In this document: piece by piece, positions 1 through 12,300 of the stretch
How positions within the stretch are numbered: position 1 is the first letter of the stretch
Layout: each line of letters opens with the position of its first letter
Source: Streptomyces sp. R33
GTDB lineage: Bacteria; Actinomycetota; Actinomycetes; Streptomycetales; Streptomycetaceae
DNA length: 64,000 bases
Direction of reading: 5' to 3'
NCBI RefSeq assembly: GCF_041200175.1
Contig: NZ_CP165727.1
Coordinates: forward strand, 2,418,001 to 2,482,000
Translations under genes and position numbers: made by a program
The notes under the pieces: model-generated
The model's database searches: none
Told to the model about the DNA's origin: nothing
What the model saw: only the letters and a program-made list of their open reading frames with translations

Positions 1-2
1 GA

Positions 3-3000
3 GCGGCGAGGCACGGCAGCGAAGCCGGCGACGCCGTACGTGACGGTGCCGGAGTGTCGTTCGCGCAGCGCAGGCTGTGGTTCCTCGACCAGCTCACCGG
101 AGGCTCCGCCGAGTCCCTGCTCCCGCTGGCCCTGCGCATCCGCGGCGCCCTCGACGTCCCTGCCCTGGAGCGGTCGCTGACGGGGATCGTGGACCGGCAC
201 GAGGTGCTGCGCACCCGGTTCACGGCCGTCGACGGAGAGCCCGTACCCGTGGTGGACCCGGCGGGCCGCACCCGGCTGGCGCGGGTGGAGGCGGGCAGCA
301 CCGCCGAGCTCTTCGACCGGGAGCTGGCGCGCCCGCTCGACCTTGCGAAGGAGCACCCGCTGCGGGCCACGCTCACCCGCCTCGGGCCCGAGGAGCACGT
401 CCTGCTGCTGGTGGTGCACCACATCGCCGTGGACGGCTGGTCGTGGGACGTGCTGCTGCGCGAACTGGACGCCGGATACCGGGGCGAGGCGGTGGACGCG
501 CCGCCGCTGCAGTACACCGACGTGGCCCGCACCGAGGCCGAACGGCTGGGCGGGCCGCGCATGGAGCGGCTGCTCGGGTACTGGCGCGAGCGGCTGGCCG
601 GCGTCGCCCCACTCGCGCTGCCCGCGGACCGGCCCCGGCCGGCGTTCTGGGACGGCTCCGGGGACGTGGTCCGCTTCGAGCTGCCGGCCGAGCTGGTCGC
701 CGAGGTCGACCGGGTGGCCCGCGAGCAGCGTGCGACCCGTTACATGCTGCTGCTCGCCGTGTACCAGGCCCTGCTGGGGCACTACTCCGGCCGCTGCGAC
801 ATCGCCGTGTGCACCACCCTGGCCGACCGCGGTCGCGCCGAAGTGGCGGGCCTGATCGGCCCGTTCGTCAACACGATCGTGCTGCGAACCGATCTGTCCG
901 GCGATCCGACCTTCGCCGCCCTGCTGAGCCGGGTGCGGTCGGGGGCCCTGCGGGACTTCTCGCACTCCGAGGCCCCGTTCGACCGGGTGGTCGGCGAGGT
1001 GGTCACCGAGCGCGACCTGTCCCGCCACCCGCTCGCGCAGGCCTCCTTCACGCTGCTCAACACCGTTCCGTCGGCGGCCCGGCTGGACGAGCTGGACGTG
1101 GCGCTGGTCCGGACCCCGCTGACGGGCACGCCGCTGGACGTGTTCCTCGACCTGAGCCTGCGCGCCAACGGTGACATCGCCGCGCGGCTCCAGTACTCCA
1201 CGGCCCTGTTCGACGAGAGCACGATGGTCCGCTTCACCGAGGGCTACGTCGAGCTCCTGCGCGCGGTGACGGCCTCGCCTGACACCCCGGTGGCCGAACT
1301 CGCCGGGCGGCTCGCGCCGTTGCCCGGCAAGGAGCGGCGCCGCCTGCTCGCCATGGCGGGCTCGGGGCGCCCCGCGCCGACGGCCGCGGCGCCGTTCACC
1401 GTCACGGGCGCGCCCGACGCGGTGGCCCTGGTCTGCGGGGAGGAGACCCTGCGCTACGGCGAACTGGACGCGCTCGGCGGCGGCCTGGCCACGGCCCTGC
1501 GGGCGGCGGGCGTGGGCCCCGGGACGCCGGTGGGCGTGTGCCTGCGGCGCGGGATCCGGTCCGTGGCCGCGATGACGGCGATCTGGCGGGCCGGCGGGGT
1601 CTACGTACCGCTGGATCCCGCGCTCCCCGAGGAGCGGCTGCGGTTCATGGCCGAAGAGGCCGGGCTGCACTGCGTGCTCACCGATGCCGCGACCGGCGGA
1701 CTGGCCGCCGCGCTCGGCCCGCAGGTGCTCCGGGTGGAGGACGCCGGGGCCGATGCGGGCGCCGCGCACCACACCCCCGACCCGCAGGACCTCGCGTACG
1801 TCATCTTCACCTCGGGCTCCACCGGCCGGCCGAAGGCCGTCGGCATCGAGCACGGGGCGATCGCCGCCCATGTGGCCGCCGTCCGCGAAGAGTTCGGGAT
1901 CACCGCCGGGGACCGGGTGCTCGCCTTCTCGTCCTTCTCGTTCGACGCCTCGCTGGACCAGCTGCTGACCGCCCTCGGCTGCGGGGCCACCCTGGTGGTC
2001 CGGCCGGACGAGCAGTGGCTGCCCGCGCAGCTCCCCTCGGTGGTCGAGCGGCACGGGATCACGGTCCTGAACCTGCCGCCCACCTACTGGGCCGAGCTGG
2101 CGTTCTCGCTCACCGGCCGCACCGCGGCCTCGCTGGCCCCGCTGCGCCTGCTGGTCCTCGGCGGGGAATCCGTCCCGGCCGCGGCGCTGGCCGCCTGGCG
2201 GGCGCGGGCCCCGCACGTACGGGTGCTCAACGCGTACGGCCCGACCGAGACCACCGTCACCGCCACCACACACGAGATCGGCGCGGAGGGAGATTCCGGC
2301 AGGGTGCCGATCGGGCGGCCGCTGGGCTCCCGCCGGATGTACGTGGTCGACGGGCACGACGAGCTCGTACCGGTCGGCGAGCCCGGCGAGCTGCTGATCG
2401 GCGGCCCGGAACTGGCCCGCGGCTACCTCGGCCAACCGGCCCTCACAGCCCGGAAGTTCGTACCGGACCCGTACGGCGAAGACGGCGACGGCGGCGGCGG
2501 GGGCCGGCTGTACCGCACCGGAGACCTGGTGCGCCGGCTGCCCTCCGGGGAACTGGAGTTCCTCGGCCGCACCGACGACCAGGTCAAGATCCGGGGCTTC
2601 CGCATCGAACTCGGCGAGGTGGAGGCGGTCTTGGCGCAGTGCCCGGGCGTGGTGGCCGCCGCGGTGGCCGTCGGCGCGGACGCCCAGGGCGGCAAGAGCC
2701 TGACCGGCTACGTGGTGGCCGGCCCCGGCGGCCCGGTGGAGCCCGCCGTACTGCGGTCCTTCTGCGCCGGCCGGCTGCCGCACTACGCCGTGCCCGCGGA
2801 CTTCGTGTCGCTCGACGCGCTGCCCGTGAACACCTCGGGCAAGCTGGACCGGGCCGCCCTGCCCGCCGCCCGGCCGGACGGGGGGCGGGCGGAACGGGAC
2901 CGGGCGGCCGCGGGCGGCCCCGAGTTCATCGCGCCGCGCGACGCCACCGAGCAGGTGGTCGCCGAGATCTGGGCCGAGGTCCTGGGGGTCGACCGCGTCG

Positions 3001-6000
3001 GCGTCGACGACGGCTTCTTCGACCTGGGCGGCCACTCCCTGCTCGCCACGATGGCCGTCTCCCGGATAGCGGAGCGGCTCGGCCGCGAGGTGGAGCTGCG
3101 CACCCTGTTCGAGAACCCCCGGATCCGCGAGTTCGGGCCGCTGGTGGCCGCCGCCCGGCAGGCGGGCGCGGCGACCGTCGTCCCGGTGGACCGTTCGGGG
3201 CTGCTGCCGCTGTCCTTCGCCCAGGAGCGGATGTGGTTCCTGGACCGCATGTCCGACGTCGGCGACGAGTACGTGCTCTGGTTCTCGTGGCGGATGCGCG
3301 GCGGGCTCGACCGGGATGCCTGGCAGGGCGCCCTCGACGAGGTGGTGGCCCGGCACGAGGCGCTGCGGACCGCCCTCGTCGAGGTGGACGGCCGGCCCGC
3401 GCAGCGGGTGGTCGACGGGGTCCGCGTACCGCTCGTGTGGCAGTCGGCCCCGTCCGGCGACGACGAAGCCTCACGGCTGGCCCGGCTCCGGGAGGTGGCC
3501 GTCCCTTACGCCACCCGCCGTTTCGACCTGGCCGGGCCGCCGCTGCTGCGGGCCGGGGTGTGGGAGCTGGACCCGCAGGACCACGTCGCCGTCATCTCCT
3601 TCCACCACGTGGCGACCGACGGCTGGTCCAAGGACGTGATCATCGGGGAGCTGGCGCAGGCGTACGCCGCCCGCGTGGCCGGGCGCCCGGCCGGACTGCC
3701 GCCCGTGCCCATCCAGTACGGGGACTTCGCGGTCTGGCAGCGCGACCGGATGGCCGGCGAGGAACTGGACCGGCAGCTGGCGTACTGGGAGCGGGCCCTG
3801 GCCGGCGTGCCCGTACTGGAGCTGCCGACGGACCGGCCGCGCCCGGCGGGCTGGTCGGGCCGGGGCGGCGCGGTCGAGATCGACCTGCCGAAGGAGCTGG
3901 AGGCCGCCCTCGGCGAGCTGGCCCGGCGGCACGGGGTGACCCGGTTCACGGTGCTGCTGGCCGTGGTGCAGATCGTGCTGGGCCGCTGGTCCGGGCAGCA
4001 GGACGTAGCGGTGGGCACGCCGGTCGCGGGCCGCGGCCAGGTGGAGCTGGAGCGGCTGGTGGGGCTGCTGGTGAACACGGTGGTGCTGCGCGGGGACCTG
4101 TCCGGCGAGCCCTCGTTCACGAAGTTCCTGGGCCGGGTCCGGGAGACGGTGCTCGGGGCCTTCGACCACCAGGAGCTGCCGTTCGAGCGGCTGGTGGAAC
4201 AGCTGCGGCCGGAGCGGGATCCGTCGCGCAACCCCTTGTTCCAGGTGATGTTCGACGTACAGGAGAGCGCCGCCGGCGGGCCGCGGGTCGAGGGCCTCGA
4301 CGTGGAGCACTTCGTCCTGCCGTGGGGCTCGGCCAAGTTCGACCTGACCGCCACCTTCCTGCTCTATCCCGACCGGTTCGCGCTGAACGTGGAATACGCG
4401 AGCGATCTCTTCGATGCCGCCACGGTCACCCGGTTCGCCGGGCACGTGGGCCGGGTGCTGGAGTCGGTCGTCGCCGATCCGGAGCAGGCCGTCGGGCGGC
4501 TGGAGCTGCTGTCCGCCGCGGAGCACGAGGAGCTGGCGAAGGCAGCGGGCTGCGCAGCGGCCGCCCCGGCGGCGCCGTTCACGGTGTCGGGTGCGCCGGA
4601 CGCGGTGGCGCTGCTCTGCGGGGACGAGAGCCTGACGTACCGCGAACTGGACGGCCTGACCGGCGGGCTGGCCCGCGCCCTGACCGGCGCCGGAGTACGG
4701 CCGGGCACACCCGTCGGCGTGTGCCTGCGCCGCGGCGTCCGCTCCGTCGCCGCGATGGCCGCGATCTGGCGGGCCGGAGGGGTCTACGTACCCCTCGACC
4801 CCCGGCTGCCCGAGGACCGGCTGCGGTTCATGTGCGCCGAGGCGGGCGTGCACAGCGTCTTCAGCGACGCCTCGACCCACGCCCTGGCCGCCGCGCTCGG
4901 GCCGCGGACCGTCCCCGTCGACACCGTCGTGCCCGACCCGGACGCCCCGCACCACACCCCCGCTCCCGACGACGTCGCCTACGTCATCTTCACCTCGGGC
5001 TCCACCGGCCGCCCCAAGGCCGTCGGCGTCGAACACCATGCGCTCGGCGCGCACGCCGCCGCGGCCCGCGAGCTCTTCGGCATCACGGCGGACGACCGCG
5101 TCCTCGCCTTCGCCTCCTTCTCCTTCGACGCCTCGCTGGAGCAGGTGCTGCCCGCCCTCGGCGCGGGAGCCTCGGTGGTGGTCCGGCCGGACGGGGTGTG
5201 GGCGGTGGAGGAGCTCGCCGAGGCGGTCCGCACCCAGGGCGTCACGGTCATGGAGGCCACCCCCGCCTACTGGGAGGAGATCGTCGCCCGGCTCGACACG
5301 GTCGCCGGGGACCTCAAGAGCCTGCGCCTGCTCGTCACCGGCGGCGAGGCACTGCCCTCGGCGCCGCTGGCCCGCTGGTTCGCGCACCTCCCCGACGTTC
5401 CGGTCGTCAACACGTACGGCCCGACCGAGTCGGTCATCTCGGCCACCGCGCACACGGTCACCGCACCCGTCGAGGGCCGGGTGGCGATCGGCAGGCCGCT
5501 GGGCTCCCGCCGGGCGTACGTCGTGGACGCGCTCGGGCAGCTCGTACCCGTCGGGGTGCCGGGCGAGCTGCTGATCGGCGGCCCGGAGCTGGCCCGCGGC
5601 TACCTGGGGCAGCCCGCCCTGACCGCCGAGAGGTTCGTACCCGACCCGTACGGCGGCGACGGCGGCGACGGCGGCCGGCTCTACCGCACCGGCGACCTGG
5701 TCCGCCGACTGCCCTCCGGGGAACTGGAGTTCCTCGGCCGCACCGACGACCAGGTCAAGATCCGCGGGTTCCGCATCGAACCGGCCGAGATCGAAGCCGT
5801 CCTGGAACAACACCCGGGCGTGCACGGCGCAGCCGTACTGGTCCGGGAACTGCGCGGCGAGCGCGCCCTCGTCGGCTACGCGGCCGGCCAGGGGCTCGAC
5901 GCCGAGGTGCTGGCCGCCTGGTGCCGGACGCTGCTGCCCGGCTACATGGTGCCCGCCGCGTTCGTCCTGCTCGACGCCCTGCCGCGGACCGTGCAGGGCA

Positions 6001-6347
6001 AGACCGACACCGCCGCACTGCCCGACCCGGTCCTGGCCGCGCCCGCCGCGTCCGTGGCGCCGCGCACCCCGACCGAGGTCGTGACGGCCCAGATCTGGGC
6101 CGAGGTCCTGGGCCTGCCCGAGGTCGGGATCCGGGAGGACTTCTTCGCCCTCGGCGGCCACTCGCTGCGCGCCGTGGCGGCCGCGTCCCGCCTGCGCACC
6201 GCGTTCGACTGCCCGATCCAGGTACGCGACCTGTTCGACCACCCGACGGTCGAACTGCTCGCCATGGAAGTGGAACGACAGCTCATCGACCAGATCTCCT
6301 CGATGAGCGACGACGAGATCGACCTGTCCCTGACCTCCGACTTCTGA
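3..6347 (+). CDS. Nonribosomal peptide synthetase, C-A-T-C-A-T (5' partial)
   Basis: Dimodular synthetase adding two amino acids to a carrier-bound peptide. Numbering from the GTG at 54: C1 about 1-430 with HHIAVDG near 122; A1 about 448-960 with [22 protein letters not shown] and NTSGKLDR; carrier Ser in LGGHSL near 995; C2 from about 1052 with HHVATDG near 1185; A2 about 1508-1970; carrier Ser in LGGHSL near 2037. The frame is open to the window edge, and the GTG at 54 falls inside the first C-domain motif, so the true start is probably upstream. My hand-read ten-residue codes are DADNVGAVTK (A1) and DAEEVGTISK (A2); I cannot assign either, though acidic pocket residues in A2 would suit a basic substrate. 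The acidic C-terminus looks like a docking tail for the next synthetase. A1 and A2 share long near-identical stretches. Confidence 0.95.
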   Translation, partial: AARHGSEAGDAVRDGAGVSFAQRRLWFLDQLTGGSAESLLPLALRIRGALDVPALERSLTGIVDRHEVLRTRFTAVDGEPVPVVDPAGRTRLARVEAGSTAELFDRELARPLDLAKEHPLRATLTRLGPEEHVLLLVVHHIAVDGWSWDVLLRELDAGYRGEAVDAPPLQYTDVARTEAERLGGPRMERLLGYWRERLAGVAPLALPADRPRPAFWDGSGDVVRFELPAELVAEVDRVAREQRATRYMLLLAVYQALLGHYSGRCDIAVCTTLADRGRAEVAGLIGPFVNTIVLRTDLSGDPTFAALLSRVRSGALRDFSHSEAPFDRVVGEVVTERDLSRHPLAQASFTLLNTVPSAARLDELDVALVRTPLTGTPLDVFLDLSLRANGDIAARLQYSTALFDESTMVRFTEGYVELLRAVTASPDTPVAELAGRLAPLPGKERRRLLAMAGSGRPAPTAAAPFTVTGAPDAVALVCGEETLRYGELDALGGGLATALRAAGVGPGTPVGVCLRRGIRSVAAMTAIWRAGGVYVPLDPALPEERLRFMAEEAGLHCVLTDAATGGLAAALGPQVLRVEDAGADAGAAHHTPDPQDLAYVIFTSGSTGRPKAVGIEHGAIAAHVAAVREEFGITAGDRVLAFSSFSFDASLDQLLTALGCGATLVVRPDEQWLPAQLPSVVERHGITVLNLPPTYWAELAFSLTGRTAASLAPLRLLVLGGESVPAAALAAWRARAPHVRVLNAYGPTETTVTATTHEIGAEGDSGRVPIGRPLGSRRMYVVDGHDELVPVGEPGELLIGGPELARGYLGQPALTARKFVPDPYGEDGDGGGGGRLYRTGDLVRRLPSGELEFLGRTDDQVKIRGFRIELGEVEAVLAQCPGVVAAAVAVGADAQGGKSLTGYVVAGPGGPVEPAVLRSFCAGRLPHYAVPADFVSLDALPVNTSGKLDRAALPAARPDGGRAERDRAAAGGPEFIAPRDATEQVVAEIWAEVLGVDRVGVDDGFFDLGGHSLLATMAVSRIAERLGREVELRTLFENPRIREFGPLVAAARQAGAATVVPVDRSGLLPLSFAQERMWFLDRMSDVGDEYVLWFSWRMRGGLDRDAWQGALDEVVARHEALRTALVEVDGRPAQRVVDGVRVPLVWQSAPSGDDEASRLARLREVAVPYATRRFDLAGPPLLRAGVWELDPQDHVAVISFHHVATDGWSKDVIIGELAQAYAARVAGRPAGLPPVPIQYGDFAVWQRDRMAGEELDRQLAYWERALAGVPVLELPTDRPRPAGWSGRGGAVEIDLPKELEAALGELARRHGVTRFTVLLAVVQIVLGRWSGQQDVAVGTPVAGRGQVELERLVGLLVNTVVLRGDLSGEPSFTKFLGRVRETVLGAFDHQELPFERLVEQLRPERDPSRNPLFQVMFDVQESAAGGPRVEGLDVEHFVLPWGSAKFDLTATFLLYPDRFALNVEYASDLFDAATVTRFAGHVGRVLESVVADPEQAVGRLELLSAAEHEELAKAAGCAAAAPAAPFTVSGAPDAVALLCGDESLTYRELDGLTGGLARALTGAGVRPGTPVGVCLRRGVRSVAAMAAIWRAGGVYVPLDPRLPEDRLRFMCAEAGVHSVFSDASTHALAAALGPRTVPVDTVVPDPDAPHHTPAPDDVAYVIFTSGSTGRPKAVGVEHHALGAHAAAARELFGITADDRVLAFASFSFDASLEQVLPALGAGASVVVRPDGVWAVEELAEAVRTQGVTVMEATPAYWEEIVARLDTVAGDLKSLRLLVTGGEALPSAPLARWFAHLPDVPVVNTYGPTESVISATAHTVTAPVEGRVAIGRPLGSRRAYVVDALGQLVPVGVPGELLIGGPELARGYLGQPALTAERFVPDPYGGDGGDGGRLYRTGDLVRRLPSGELEFLGRTDDQVKIRGFRIEPAEIEAVLEQHPGVHGAAVLVRELRGERALVGYAAGQGLDAEVLAAWCRTLLPGYMVPAAFVLLDALPRTVQGKTDTAALPDPVLAAPAASVAPRTPTEVVTAQIWAEVLGLPEVGIREDFFALGGHSLRAVAAASRLRTAFDCPIQVRDLFDHPTVELLAMEVERQLIDQISSMSDDEIDLSLTSDF

Positions 6348-6399
6348 TCGCCGCAGCGATCCCCGCCCCGGTCCCAGCCTTGATTGGACGGCACTTCCG

Positions 6400-9300
6400 A
6401 TGACCACTGCACAGGTCGAACCCTCCACCACCTCTTCCACGAACCCCGGCGGTCTCTCCCCGGCGGCCCGCCGGCTCCTCGAAATGCGCCTGCGCGGCAA
6501 GGCCGCCGCCGCGCCCGCGGGCATCCCCCGGCTCGACCCGCGCCCCGCGCAGGCCCCGCTGTCGGCCGCCCAGCAGCGGCTGTACTTCCTCGACCAGCTC
6601 GACCCCGGCGGCGTCGAGTACCTGATGCCCGCGGCCTGGCGGTTCACCGGCCCCCTGGACGCGGCCGCGCTGAGCGCCGCGATCGGGGACCTCGTCGCCC
6701 GCCACGAACAGCTGCGGGTGGTGTTCACCCAGGAGGACGGCGTACCGGCCCAGCACGTGCTCGCCGCCGCCGACGCACCCGGCCTGGACGTGGTCGACCT
6801 GCCCCCGGCGGTGCGGGGCGGCGGCCCCGGGGCGATCGCCGAGGCCGTACGGGAGGTGGCGCTGCGCCCCTTCGACCTGGCCGCCGCGCCCCCGTTCCGG
6901 GCCACCCTGCTGCGGATCTCCACCGAGGACCACGTCCTCGTCCTGGCCATGCACCACATCGTCTCGGACGGCTGGTCGCTGGACATCCTGACCGGCGACC
7001 TGAGCGCCTGCTACCGCGCCAGAACCCAGGGCCGGCCCCCGCACCTCGCCGCGCCACCGGTCGAGTACACCGACTACGCACACTGGCAGCGCGGGGCCGA
7101 CGAGAGCACGGAGCTGGACTACTGGCGTACGGCCCTGGCCGGGCTGACCCCGCTCGAACTGCCCACCGACCACCCGCGGCCGGCCGTGCGCACCTGCGCC
7201 GGCGCCGTGCACACGGTCGAGCTCCCCCAGCCGCTGACGGCGGCCCTGGCCGAGCTCGGCCGCCGGGCCGACACCACCTCGTACATGACCCTCATGTCGG
7301 CCTTCCAGGCGGCGCTGGCCTTCCACAGCGGCCAGGACGACATCGCGATCGGCACCGTCGTCGCCAACCGGGAACGCCCGGAGACCGAGCAGCTGGTCGG
7401 GTTCTTCGTGAACACCCTGGTGATCCGTACCGACCTGTCGGGCGACCCGACCTCGGCGCAGCTCCTCGCCCGGACCCGGGAGAGCGTCCTGGGCGCCCTC
7501 TCCCACCAGAGCCTGCCCTTCGAGCGGGTCGTCGACGAGCTGAGCCCCGAGCGGGACCTGTCGCGCAACCCGCTGTTCCAGGTGCTGTTCTCGCACTCCG
7601 CCGCCGCGAAGCAGGGCGCGTACGCCCTCGGCGACGCAACGGGAACGGCCTTCCCCATCGACCTGACCACCGCGAAGTTCGACCTGACGCTGGACGTCGG
7701 CGAGGACGCGGACCGCATCCGGCTCCGGTTCGTCTACCGCCCCGACCTGTTCGACGCGGCTTCGGTGGCGCGGCTGGCCGAGCACACCCTCGCGGTGCTG
7801 CAGGCGTTCGCCGAGGCCCCGGACGTCCCGCTCGGGATGGCCGACCTGCTCAGCGCCGACGAGCGGGCCGCACTGCTCGGCCCCGACGGCCCGGCGAACC
7901 GCCCGTCGGCGGCCGCCGTACCCGAGCCGGCACCCCGGCTCGCGCCGGAGCGCCTGGCCGAGCGGATCCGGCTGGCCCCCACCGCCGTGGCCGTCTCCGG
8001 CGGCGGCCGCAGCCTGACGTACGCCGAACTCGACGCGGCCTCCCTGGCCCTGGCCCGGCGGCTGCGGGCCGCGGGCATCGGCCCGGAATCCCTGGTCGGG
8101 GTCTGCCTGGGCCGTTCGGTCGACCTGGCCGTGGCCCTGCTCGGCGTATGGCGGGCGGGTGCGGCGTACCTGCCGCTGGACCCCGCCCATCCGCGGGCCC
8201 GGCGGGAGTTCACGGTCGGTGACGCCGGGGTGGAGTGGGTGGTCGCGGACGCCGTCGGCCGCGCCGCGGTGGAGGGGCTGCCGGTGGGCGTGATCCCGCT
8301 CGAGGACCCCGCAGAGGGCACGGGCGCCGACACGGCCGGCGGCTCGGCCGACGACACCGGGGAGCCGCTCTCCGCCGTGTCCTGCGGGCCGCAGACGCTC
8401 GCGTACGTCATCTACACCTCGGGATCGACAGGGCAGCCCAAGGGCGTCGAGATCACCCACGGCAACCTGGCCTGGCTGCTCGGCGCCGCCGACCGCCACT
8501 TCGACTTCGGCACCGACGACGTGTGGACGCTCCTGCACTCCCCCGCGTTCGACTTCTCCGTCTGGGAGCTGTGGGGGCCGCTGACCTCCGGCGGCCGCGT
8601 CGTGGTGCTGACCGAGGACGAGGTCCGCGACCCCGCCGCGGTGCACGCCGTCCTGCGCGACGAGCGCGTCACCGTGCTCAACCAGACCCCGGCCGCCTTC
8701 AAGGGGCTGCGGGCCCATCTGGCCCAGCAGGGCGAGGAGTTCGGTGCGCTCGCGCTGCGCACCGTGGTCTTCGGCGGGGACGCCTTCGACGCCCGCGACT
8801 ACCGCGACTGGTTCGCCGTACCCGAGGGTGAGCGGCCCGCTCTGGTGAACATGTACGGGATCACCGAGACCACCGTGCACGTCACCTACCGGCTGATCAC
8901 CGAGGAGGACACGGTCTCCCCCGTGTACTCGCCGATCGGCCGTCCCCTGGCCGGCCAGCACGGCTACGTCCTGGACCGGGCGGGCCGGCTGGTGCCGCAC
9001 GGCACGGTCGGAGAGCTGTACGTGGCCGGCGGCGGCGTCGCCCGCGGCTACCGCAACCGGCCGGAGCTGTCCGCCGAGCGCTTCCCCCTCGACCCGTTCG
9101 GTCCGGCCGGGACCCGCATGTACCGCACCGGCGACCTGGTACGGGTGCTGCCCGACGGGCAGTTGGCGTACGCCGGCCGGGCCGACCACCAGGTGAAGAT
9201 CCGCGGGTTCCGCATCGAGCCCGGCGAGATCGAGACCGCGCTGCGCGCCCTGCCCGGCGTACGGGACGCCGCGGTGGTGGCCCGGCCCGATGCGCACGGC

Positions 9301-12300
9301 GGCGCCCGCCTGGTCGCCCACGTGGTGCTGACCGAGGGCCGGCCGCTGGACGCGCCGGACCTGCGCGACCGGCTGCGGCTCACGCTGCCCGACTACATGG
9401 TGCCCGCGCTGTTCGTCCGGCACCCGAAGCTGCCGATCACCGCCAACGGCAAGGTGGACCGCACGTCCCTGGTGGCGGTGGCCGCCGAAGGGGCCGCCGC
9501 TCCCTCCGGGCACGTCCCGCCGGCCGGCGCGACGGAGGAGGCACTGGCCCGCATCTGGTCGGACGTGCTGGGCGCCGAGCGGATCAGCCGTACGGCGAAC
9601 TTCTTCGACCTGGGCGGCGACTCGATGCTGGCCCTGCGGGTGATCGGCCAGGCCCGCTCCGCCGGGCTGGGCCTGAGCGTCCCGGACCTGTTCCGCGCCC
9701 GCACCCTGGGCGACCTCGCGGCGCTGGCGACACAGGCCGCCGACGACACCGGCCCCGCGCCCGTGGAGCCGTTCTCCCAGCTCGACCCGGCCGACGCGGC
9801 CCGGCTGCCGGAGGGGCTCGAGGACGCCTACCCCCTCACCCTCCTGCAGACCGGCATGCTGCACGAGATGCTGGCCGACGAGCGGCGCGGCGCCTACCAC
9901 AACGTCACCGACCTCAAGATCACCGTGCCGGAGGGCTTCGACCTGTCCGCCTTCCAGGCGGCGGTGGACACCGCCGTGCGCAGCCAGGACATCCTGCGCT
10001 CCTCCATCGACCTCGTCTCGTACGGCGAGCCGCTGCAGCTGGTGCACCGGACCGCCGAACTCCCCGTCGGCTACAGCGATCTGCGCGCTCTGAGCCGTGA
10101 GGAGCAGCGCGCGGCCGTGAAGGCCTACGTCAAGGAGGAGTTCTCCCGCCGGTTCGACCTGGCCGCCGCGCCGCTGGTGCGCCTCCACCTGCACCAGCTC
10201 ACCGACCACGAGCTGCGGTTCACGATCACGGACTGCCATGTGGTCCTGGACGGCTGGAGCCTGACCTCGCTCATCGCGGACCTGCTCGACCTGCACCGCC
10301 GGGCCGTGGCCCTCGGGCGGGAGCCGAGCCTGCCCCCGTCCCCCCGGTTCGCCGAGTACGTGGCGCTGGAGCGGTCGGCGGCCGAGTCCGAGGAGGGGCT
10401 CGCCTTTTGGAGCGGCCGGCTGGCCGAGCTGCGGCCCGTACGGTTCCCGCGGCGCGGCAGCGGGTCCCCCTGCGCGGGGAGTTCGGACATCGTGGAGATC
10501 CGGCGCTCGTACGCGGCGCTGGCCGGGCCGATCGGCCGCCTCGCCCGGCTCGCCGGGGTACCGCGGCGGACCGTCCTGCTCGCCGCCTTCCACCACACGA
10601 TGGGCCTGTTCGCCGAGCCGGACACCGGCCATCCGGCCGCAGGCCACTCGATCGGCCTCGTCACCAACGGCCGTCCGGAGCTGCCGGGCGCCGACCGGAT
10701 GCGCGGGCTGTTCCTCAACAGCGTCCCGTTCGGTATCAGAAGGCCCGGCCCGGGGCAGAGCTGGCTGGATCTGCTGCGCACCGTCTTCGCGGCCGAGCAG
10801 GATCTGATGCCGCACCGCAGGGTGCCGCTGGCGCGGATCGGCCGGCTGCGGCCGAACGAGCCGGGCCTGGTCGACGTCCTCTTCAACTACGTCAACTTCC
10901 ACCGGCTCGCCGGGGACAGCTGGGACGAGTCCGAGGAAATCGCGCAGACCATGTTCCCCCTCAACATCAATGTGAGCGTGGAGGGGTTCAGCGTCGACGT
11001 CGACACGACGCGGGTGGATCCGGCCGCCGCCGAACAGCTCTCCGACGTGGTGTGCAAGCTGCTGGAGACGATGGTCGCCGACCCCGAGGGGCCGGTCACG
11101 GCGCCGCTGCTGGCGGCGGACGCGCGCCGGCGCGCCCTGGTGGACTGGGCGCGGGGCCCGGTGGTGGCGAACCCGCCGCAGCTGTTCCACGAGTGGATCG
11201 GCGAGCACGCCCGGCGCAGCCCGCAATCGGTGGCCGTCGCCCACGGCACCCGCGAGGTGACGTACGCCGAACTCGACACGTCGGCACAGGCACTGGCCGT
11301 CCGGCTGCGGGAACTCGGCGTGGGACCCGAGGTGATCGTCGGGATCTGCGCCGACCGGGGCCCGGACATGGTGCGGGCGGTGGTCGCCGTGCTCAAGGCG
11401 GGCGGCGCGTTCCTGCCGCTCGATCCCCAGCACCCCGCCGAGCGCCTCGCGTTCGTGGCCGGTGACAGCGGGATGCGGGTGCTGCTCACCCAGTCCGCGC
11501 TGGCGGGGACCGTACCGTTCGAAGGGGAGACGGTGCTGCTGGATGCGCCCCTTCCGGACTCCGCAGGGCCCCCGCCCGCGGCCGGGACCGGCGCCGACAA
11601 CACCGCGTACGTGCTGTACACCTCCGGTTCGACCGGCCGGCCCAAGGGTGCCGCGGTGCCCCACCGCGGGCTGACGAACCTGATCCACGGCCAGCGGGAC
11701 GTGTGCCGGCCCACCGGGACCGACCGGGTGCTGCAGTTCGCCTCGTTCAGCTTCGACGTGTTCGTCAGCGAACTGACCTGGGCCCTCGCGAACGGGGCGC
11801 GGCTGTGCACGGCGCCGAAGGAGGCGCTCTTGCCCGGCCCCGACCTGGCGGCCACGATCAACGCCCAGGGGATCACCGCCGCCGCACTGCCGCCGAGCTC
11901 GCTCGCGGTTCTGGCGGAGGAACGGGACGAGCTGCCCACGCTGCGCACCATCGTGACCGGCGGCGAGGCGCCCACGGCGGAGATGGCCGATGTGTGGTCC
12001 CGCGGTCGGCGCTTCGTCAACTCCTACGGTCTGACGGAGACCTCGGTGTGGTCCTGCGGTGAGATCTGCCGGGTGGGCGGCGGCCTGCCGCCGATCGGCC
12101 CGCCGATCCGCAATACGCAGGTGTACGTGCTCGACGACGCGCTCCAGCCGTTGCCGGTCGGGGTACCCGGCGAGATCTGCCTCGGCGGCGACGCCGTCGG
12201 CCTGTACTACCTGAACCGGCCCGAGCTCACCGCCGCCACCTTCGTGCCCGACCCGTACGGAACGACCCCCGGCGGGCGGCTGTTCCGCACCGGCGACCTC

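Noticed and set aside
1538-6403. Second long plus-strand frame within the first synthetase
   Set aside because: Arg/Pro/Gly-rich shadow of the NRPS frame.
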